Positions 60,922-64,000 of a stretch of 64,000 nucleotides of DNA are shown piece after piece. The notes under the pieces are model-generated. The model ran no database searches, was not told the origin of the DNA, and saw only the letters and a program-made list of their open reading frames with translations. The DNA lies in assembly GCF_965208485.1 (NCBI RefSeq), contig NZ_OZ242344.1, positions 1,922,001 to 1,986,000 on the forward strand, given 5' to 3'. The position numbers and the translations under genes are program-made. This stretch comes from Poriferisodalis sp965208485 (lineage in GTDB: Bacteria > Actinomycetota > Acidimicrobiia > Acidimicrobiales > Poriferisodalaceae). Numbering within the stretch: position 1 is the first letter of the stretch; each line of letters opens with the position of its first letter.

Positions 60922-61099
60922 TCAGCCGGCTTCGATCATGGCCCGCAGGAGTCTGAGCTGCTTGGCGTCGGACGCCCCGATGGCGATGCGCACCAAGGGC
61001 CACATCACACGCCACAACACGATCGACTGCCCGGCGACGCATCGCACGATGGTGCTGGAGCGATCCTTGCCACGAGCGCGGAACGTCAGCGGGGTGGCC
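60922..61099 (-). pseudogene. SRPBCC-family gene fragment with in-frame deletion
   Basis: Nearly the same DNA as part of the intact gene at 62475-62900: it codes LTFRARGKDRSSTIV and VAGQSIVLWRVMWPLVRIAI without the 37 codons that normally lie between. In the intact copy the missing 111 bases are bounded by two CAGCACG repeats (62568-62574 and 62679-62685), so the loss is explained by recombination between them. The first half of the gene is also missing, where the homology stops at 61099. A GNAT gene runs up to this border. Confidence 0.85.
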
Positions 61100-61109
61100 T
61101 TTTTCGGAT

Positions 61110-61631
61110 TCAGTCCAGCGCTGACCGAATCTGCTTGGTGAGGATGCACAGACGCCGCTGGCGAGTGCGCGACTCGGCGAAGTCGGGGAAGAGACGCCGG
61201 TAGAAGCGTGATGCGTCATCGGTTTCCGCATCGATCAGCAGGCCGCGGCATCCGATTTCGGAACTGACGGCGAGCGTCCTACGGAGGACATCGCGGATGA
61301 GGCTGCTGCCCAAGCCGCGCCCTTCATGATTCACGTCGACCGCCAGTCGGGCCAACAGCGCGTACGGCTGCGGATACCTGCCGGTGCCGACGGTGAACCT
61401 CTCGGGCAGATTCTCGATCATCTCCGCAGTCATGCACCATGCGAAGTAGGCCGCCACCTCACGAGAGTTCGCGGAGGCCGTGACCACATAGGTCCTCGCC
61501 GTCCCACCAGGCGTTATCTGCTGCGCGGCGTGACCTCGGAGCCATCTGGTTTGATCCTCGGACCGGGACGTGAACGTGCGCGTGTCATGCTGCCGACTCA
61601 ACGGCACGGGCCGCGAATACTGGGTTGTCAC
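61110..61631 (-). CDS. GNAT acetyltransferase, probable toxin of a Panacea-type pair, 173 aa
   Basis: A GNAT-fold protein with acetyl-CoA motif LARLAVDVNHEGRGLGSSLI, then LRRTLAVSSEIGCRGLLIDA and FYRRLFPDF. The arrangement resembles TacT-type tRNA-acetylating toxins, which block translation. Its GTG (61631) overlaps the stop of the upstream gene by three to four bases, so it is translationally coupled to a Panacea-domain antitoxin. TacT-type toxins more often pair with RHH (DUF1778) antitoxins, so this partner is unusual. Toxicity is inferred. Confidence 0.75.
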   Translation of the reverse strand: MTTQYSRPVPLSRQHDTRTFTSRSEDQTRWLRGHAAQQITPGGTARTYVVTASANSREVAAYFAWCMTAEMIENLPERFTVGTGRYPQPYALLARLAVDVNHEGRGLGSSLIRDVLRRTLAVSSEIGCRGLLIDAETDDASRFYRRLFPDFAESRTRQRRLCILTKQIRSALD

Positions 61632-62281
61632 GCAGAGTCGAACACCGAGGGCGCATTCATGAATGCGCGGAGGCCGTCTACATGTTCTGGGGCGCTGTCG
61701 AGTTGCCGGTGCCATTGTTCGAGTTCGTCCGAGTCTGCGAATACGAGAGGCATGAATGCCCGACGGGCGGCGTATTCGCAGTACAGGCTGACCAACGCGG
61801 GTCCGAACTCATCTGGTGACGGCTCTCTGCGGGACATGAGCGCCGATGTAAAGAAGTCGCTCATCGACGTGTCCGAGATGGCGGCATCCGACCAAGCGTC
61901 TTCAGGCAACTCCCCGCGGGCGTCGCGCCACGGTGCTTCTCCGTGCGTGCAAGCGACGAGGTCATCAGCCGAGAAGTCGGCGAGCGCTCGTTGGACGATT
62001 TCGAGAGTGTCTGACTCGTGTGATTCAAGCGCCTCTGGACCGCCCGCCTTCGGGGGGCCCGGCCACGGGTGACGCAGCGTCCTCCATCCCCGGTGCTCAC
62101 GGAAGACGGTTCGGACCACTGGGCCATTGGACCAAGCTTCGATCCTGTCGGAGAAAAGAGGCACGCCATGCTCGGCCAAATGGCATCCGTGCGCGTAATA
62201 CAGCAGCTTCTGCAGCCGCATCGACGTCATCTCGAGTTCGCGAGCAACCATGCTCGCCGCGACGTTGAGCACATCGGCCAT
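61628..62281 (-). CDS. SocA/Panacea-domain (DUF4065) antitoxin-like protein, 217 aa
   Basis: The conserved core of the domain is MTSMRLQKLLYYAHGCHLAE followed by GVPLFSDRIEAWSNGPVV at about residues 18-55, as in SocA and Panacea antitoxins. The rest is an extension with acidic helices (DTLEIVQRALADFSADDLVA). The ATG at 62281 has a near-consensus AAGGAGGTG 5 bases upstream. It precedes a GNAT gene and overlaps it. Panacea proteins neutralise many kinds of toxin; here the likely target is the acetyltransferase. Confidence 0.78.
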   Translation of the reverse strand: MADVLNVAASMVARELEMTSMRLQKLLYYAHGCHLAEHGVPLFSDRIEAWSNGPVVRTVFREHRGWRTLRHPWPGPPKAGGPEALESHESDTLEIVQRALADFSADDLVACTHGEAPWRDARGELPEDAWSDAAISDTSMSDFFTSALMSRREPSPDEFGPALVSLYCEYAARRAFMPLVFADSDELEQWHRQLDSAPEHVDGLRAFMNAPSVFDSA

Positions 62282-62474
62282 TTCCGCACCTCCTTCCTCA
62301 AGAATTCAAGCTATAGGAGCACCCTGTCCTGCCAGTGGCCCTCCCGGGGCGCCGGCTGCAGCGGTCCGGTTCAGGCAGGTTGCGCCGCTCGGCGACGCAA
62401 CATCAGAATGCCTCTTGCCGCGGGTCCTGTCGACTGAATTTCGGCGCGTCATGAGCTGACGGCAGCGCGGGCGG

Positions 62475-62900
62475 TCAGGCGTCTTCGAGCGTGGCCCGCA
62501 GGAGTCTGAGCTGCTTGGCGTCGGACGCCCCGATGGCGATGCGCACCAAGGGCCACATCACACGCCACAGCACGCCCGTGCTCTGGCAGTCGGCGGTCAG
62601 CGTGAGGGGTGAGGTGCCCTCATCATGGGGGTGGACCTCGTAGGCGTAGTCCGCCCTCACGCCGCCCTGAACCGAACGCAGCACGATCGACTGCCCGGCG
62701 ACGCATCCCACGATGGTGCTGGAGCGATCCTTGCCACGAGCGCGGAACGTCAGCCGGGTGCCCTCGGCGGTCTCCCCGTCGGCGGCGATCGTGTCGATCC
62801 CGGGCATCCACCGGTGAGCGTTCGGCCAGTCGACCAGGGCGGCCCACACGTGCGGAGCCGGGTGACCGATGATCTCTTCGACCGAGAATGCCTGCGCCAT
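62475..62900 (-). CDS. SRPBCC-family protein, 141 aa
   Basis: A START/Bet v1-like hydrophobic-ligand-binding fold, close to polyketide cyclase-type proteins: FSVEEIIGHPAPHVWAALVD, WPNAHRWMPGID, then strands GTRLTFRARGKDRSSTI and a C-terminal helix LWRVMWPLVRIAIGASDAKQ. Length is normal. ATG 62900 with GAGGAG 7 bases upstream is better than the longer open frame. A deleted copy lies at 60922-61099. Ligand unknown. Confidence 0.82.
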   Translation of the reverse strand: MAQAFSVEEIIGHPAPHVWAALVDWPNAHRWMPGIDTIAADGETAEGTRLTFRARGKDRSSTIVGCVAGQSIVLRSVQGGVRADYAYEVHPHDEGTSPLTLTADCQSTGVLWRVMWPLVRIAIGASDAKQLRLLRATLEDA

Positions 62901-62996
62901 GACGTGTCTCCTCGACGGCCCATTGTGCCCCCGAGCACCCGGGTGTCCCCGGTAAATCGGTCGGCGCTCTGAGTGGGCTGTCGTTACGCTTCGGAC

Positions 62997-63689
62997 ATGG
63001 AGCAGCTCAAGTTGGAGCTTGACGCTGAACTGGCTCGATTCCTGAACAAGCGCGCCCACGAGCTTCGCAGCACACCCGATGTCTTGGTTTCGTCCCTGCT
63101 CACTCACTGGCTCCGGATCGCTCACGAGCAGGAACCCCTCGGCTCGGACGAGACGGTCCAAGATCGCATGGCCAAGATCGCCGAGCACTACGCGGACGAG
63201 AGCCGCGAGACGCTCGAAGACGACCCTGATCTTGGCCTCGATGCGGCCAACCCGTCGCCAGGAGCCGCCGAAGCCACGGTCCAGGAACAGGCCCTGCCAC
63301 GAGGCTCGGGCGATGAAGAACTCACTGCTCAGATGAGCGACGCCGAAATCAGACAGGCATTCGCCGAGATCGCCGAGAACTACGAGGAGATCAGCCGTGA
63401 GGTCTTCGGCGACGAACCGCCCCTCTCAGCGGATCTCCTCCCCGAGCGCTTCTTCGTTGCCTACCGAGTCGCGATTCCCGAGAAACCTCAGAGTGCGAAC
63501 TGGACATCGGCGTTGATGGAGCGCATCGAGCGGATTCTCACGCTGCGACTGAAGAAGCGCCCCACTGAGCCGAGCCCGAACACCTTGCAGATTTGGCTTC
63601 CCCGGGATGCGCGGATCGACGGGCCGACCCTCCTCTTTGTCGAGCCGGACCCCGTGCGGTCGGAACTCTCTACTGCCGCTGACCAGTGA
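62997..63689 (+). CDS. RHH-like protein upstream of a PIN-like gene, 230 aa
   Basis: The first 45 residues (MEQLKLELDAELARFLNKRA, then STPDVLVSSLLTHWLRI) have the strand-helix-helix pattern of ribbon-helix-helix domains. The middle is acidic with repeated IAEHYADESRETLED / IAENYEEISREVFGD, two similar segments. The last 70 residues contain SALMERIERILTLRLKKRPT. It overlaps the following gene by four bases (GTGA), which suggests an antitoxin-like and regulatory role. The family is not known to me. Confidence 0.6.
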   Translation: MEQLKLELDAELARFLNKRAHELRSTPDVLVSSLLTHWLRIAHEQEPLGSDETVQDRMAKIAEHYADESRETLEDDPDLGLDAANPSPGAAEATVQEQALPRGSGDEELTAQMSDAEIRQAFAEIAENYEEISREVFGDEPPLSADLLPERFFVAYRVAIPEKPQSANWTSALMERIERILTLRLKKRPTEPSPNTLQIWLPRDARIDGPTLLFVEPDPVRSELSTAADQ

Positions 63690-64000
63690 TCCTCGTCGAC
63701 GACGGGCTCGCGGTGAGAGTCTTGGCGGGACAGGCGAGCGCCACTTGGCCGGATGAGGTTCCGTCGGTGGCATGGGCCTTTTACGTGAGGTTGCTGACTG
63801 TGCTGCGCAGGAACATCCGCCAGCGCAGCGAGATCGCACGGCCAGGCAAGATCTCCCGGCTCGCGACCGACGAGGTCATCCGATACGCATCGGCGCCGCC
63901 GCCAGAGGTTCTTCAGGTTGTAGACCCGCGGCCCTACGCGGCGCTGGCAGTGGACGTGCTCCGTCGCCATGGCTCCGGCATCAACCGGCTCGCCGCAGAC
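63686..64000 (+). CDS. PIN-like toxin candidate, 5' part (runs off the window)
   Basis: An open frame of 105 codons to the window edge, starting from a GTG that overlaps the preceding stop. It reads VILVDDGLAVRVLAGQAS, like the VILVDTNxxxxLLAG start of VapC-type PIN proteins, with Asp residues at the place of the first catalytic acid. It continues ISRLATDEVIRYASAPPPEV. The 3' end is missing, so function cannot be judged. Confidence 0.5.
   Translation, partial: MILVDDGLAVRVLAGQASATWPDEVPSVAWAFYVRLLTVLRRNIRQRSEIARPGKISRLATDEVIRYASAPPPEVLQVVDPRPYAALAVDVLRRHGSGINRLAAD

Noticed and set aside
61107..61131. Imperfect hairpin GATTCAGTCCAG / CTGACCGAATC at the end of the GNAT gene as another element
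   Set aside because: It is only 25 bases long and has no core; may be a simple terminator or chance.

Overview
The window is GC-rich DNA with frequent GTG starts, tightly overlapping genes (ATGA and GTGA junctions) and gene families typical of Actinomycetota: an F420-type LLM oxidoreductase, a thiolase with the actinobacterial extra C-terminal region, TrpB2, Tad pili with TadE pseudopilins, and CWB2 cell-wall-binding repeats. It reads as chromosome from an actinobacterium, possibly an environmental or host-associated Acidimicrobiia. That placement is inference; there is no rRNA in the window.

Layout. 0-5 kb: two short hypothetical genes, a thiolase-like protein, a membrane J-domain protein and a two-module VOC protein. 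4.6-7 kb: a small defence cluster with an Abi_C protein, an m4C DNA methyltransferase and its overlapping SmaI-like endonuclease. 7-14 kb: metabolic genes (SDR, LLM, P450, epoxide-hydrolase-like) mixed with broken genes (sulfatase, TrpB2 fragment, PrpF with an internal deletion), a HicAB pair, a second toxin-antitoxin pair with a palindromic operator, and tRNA-Val(CAC). 14.2-19 kb: an operon for the lower protocatechuate/gallate 4,5-cleavage pathway (LigJ, LigK, a metallo-beta-lactamase protein, LigU/PrpF, LigI). 19-25 kb: an oligopeptide ABC transporter containing a permease-ATPase fusion. 25-46.7 kb: a Tad pilus locus (prepilin peptidase, RcpC, TadZ, TadA, TadB, TadC, pilin, three TadE-like genes) that runs by overlapping genes into a LysM protein, two lipoprotein binding proteins, a nitrate/taurine-type ABC transporter and two secreted proteins. 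A 16-copy 9-bp tandem repeat lies in front of it. 46.8-53 kb: an esterase and a molybdopterin oxidoreductase with a ferredoxin-NrfD fusion partner. 53-60 kb: a large CWB2 surface protein, a deleted partial copy of it, and several gene wrecks. 60-64 kb: toxin-antitoxin-like genes (PIN, Panacea plus GNAT acetyltransferase, an RHH-like protein with a PIN-like partner) and an SRPBCC gene with a deleted copy.

The most unusual signal is a set of at least eight small palindromic elements of about 70-110 bp (one of 257 bp). Most share a core reading TGACCTGC inside a stem, while the outer arms differ from element to element yet stay self-complementary. Four are bounded by CTAG, and three of these are chained by shared CTAG tetranucleotides. 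They sit at gene 3' ends or at the break points of ruined genes (aminoglycoside phosphotransferase, sulfatase, Abi_C, CWB2 copy), so they look like a mobile palindromic element family that I cannot assign to a known class.
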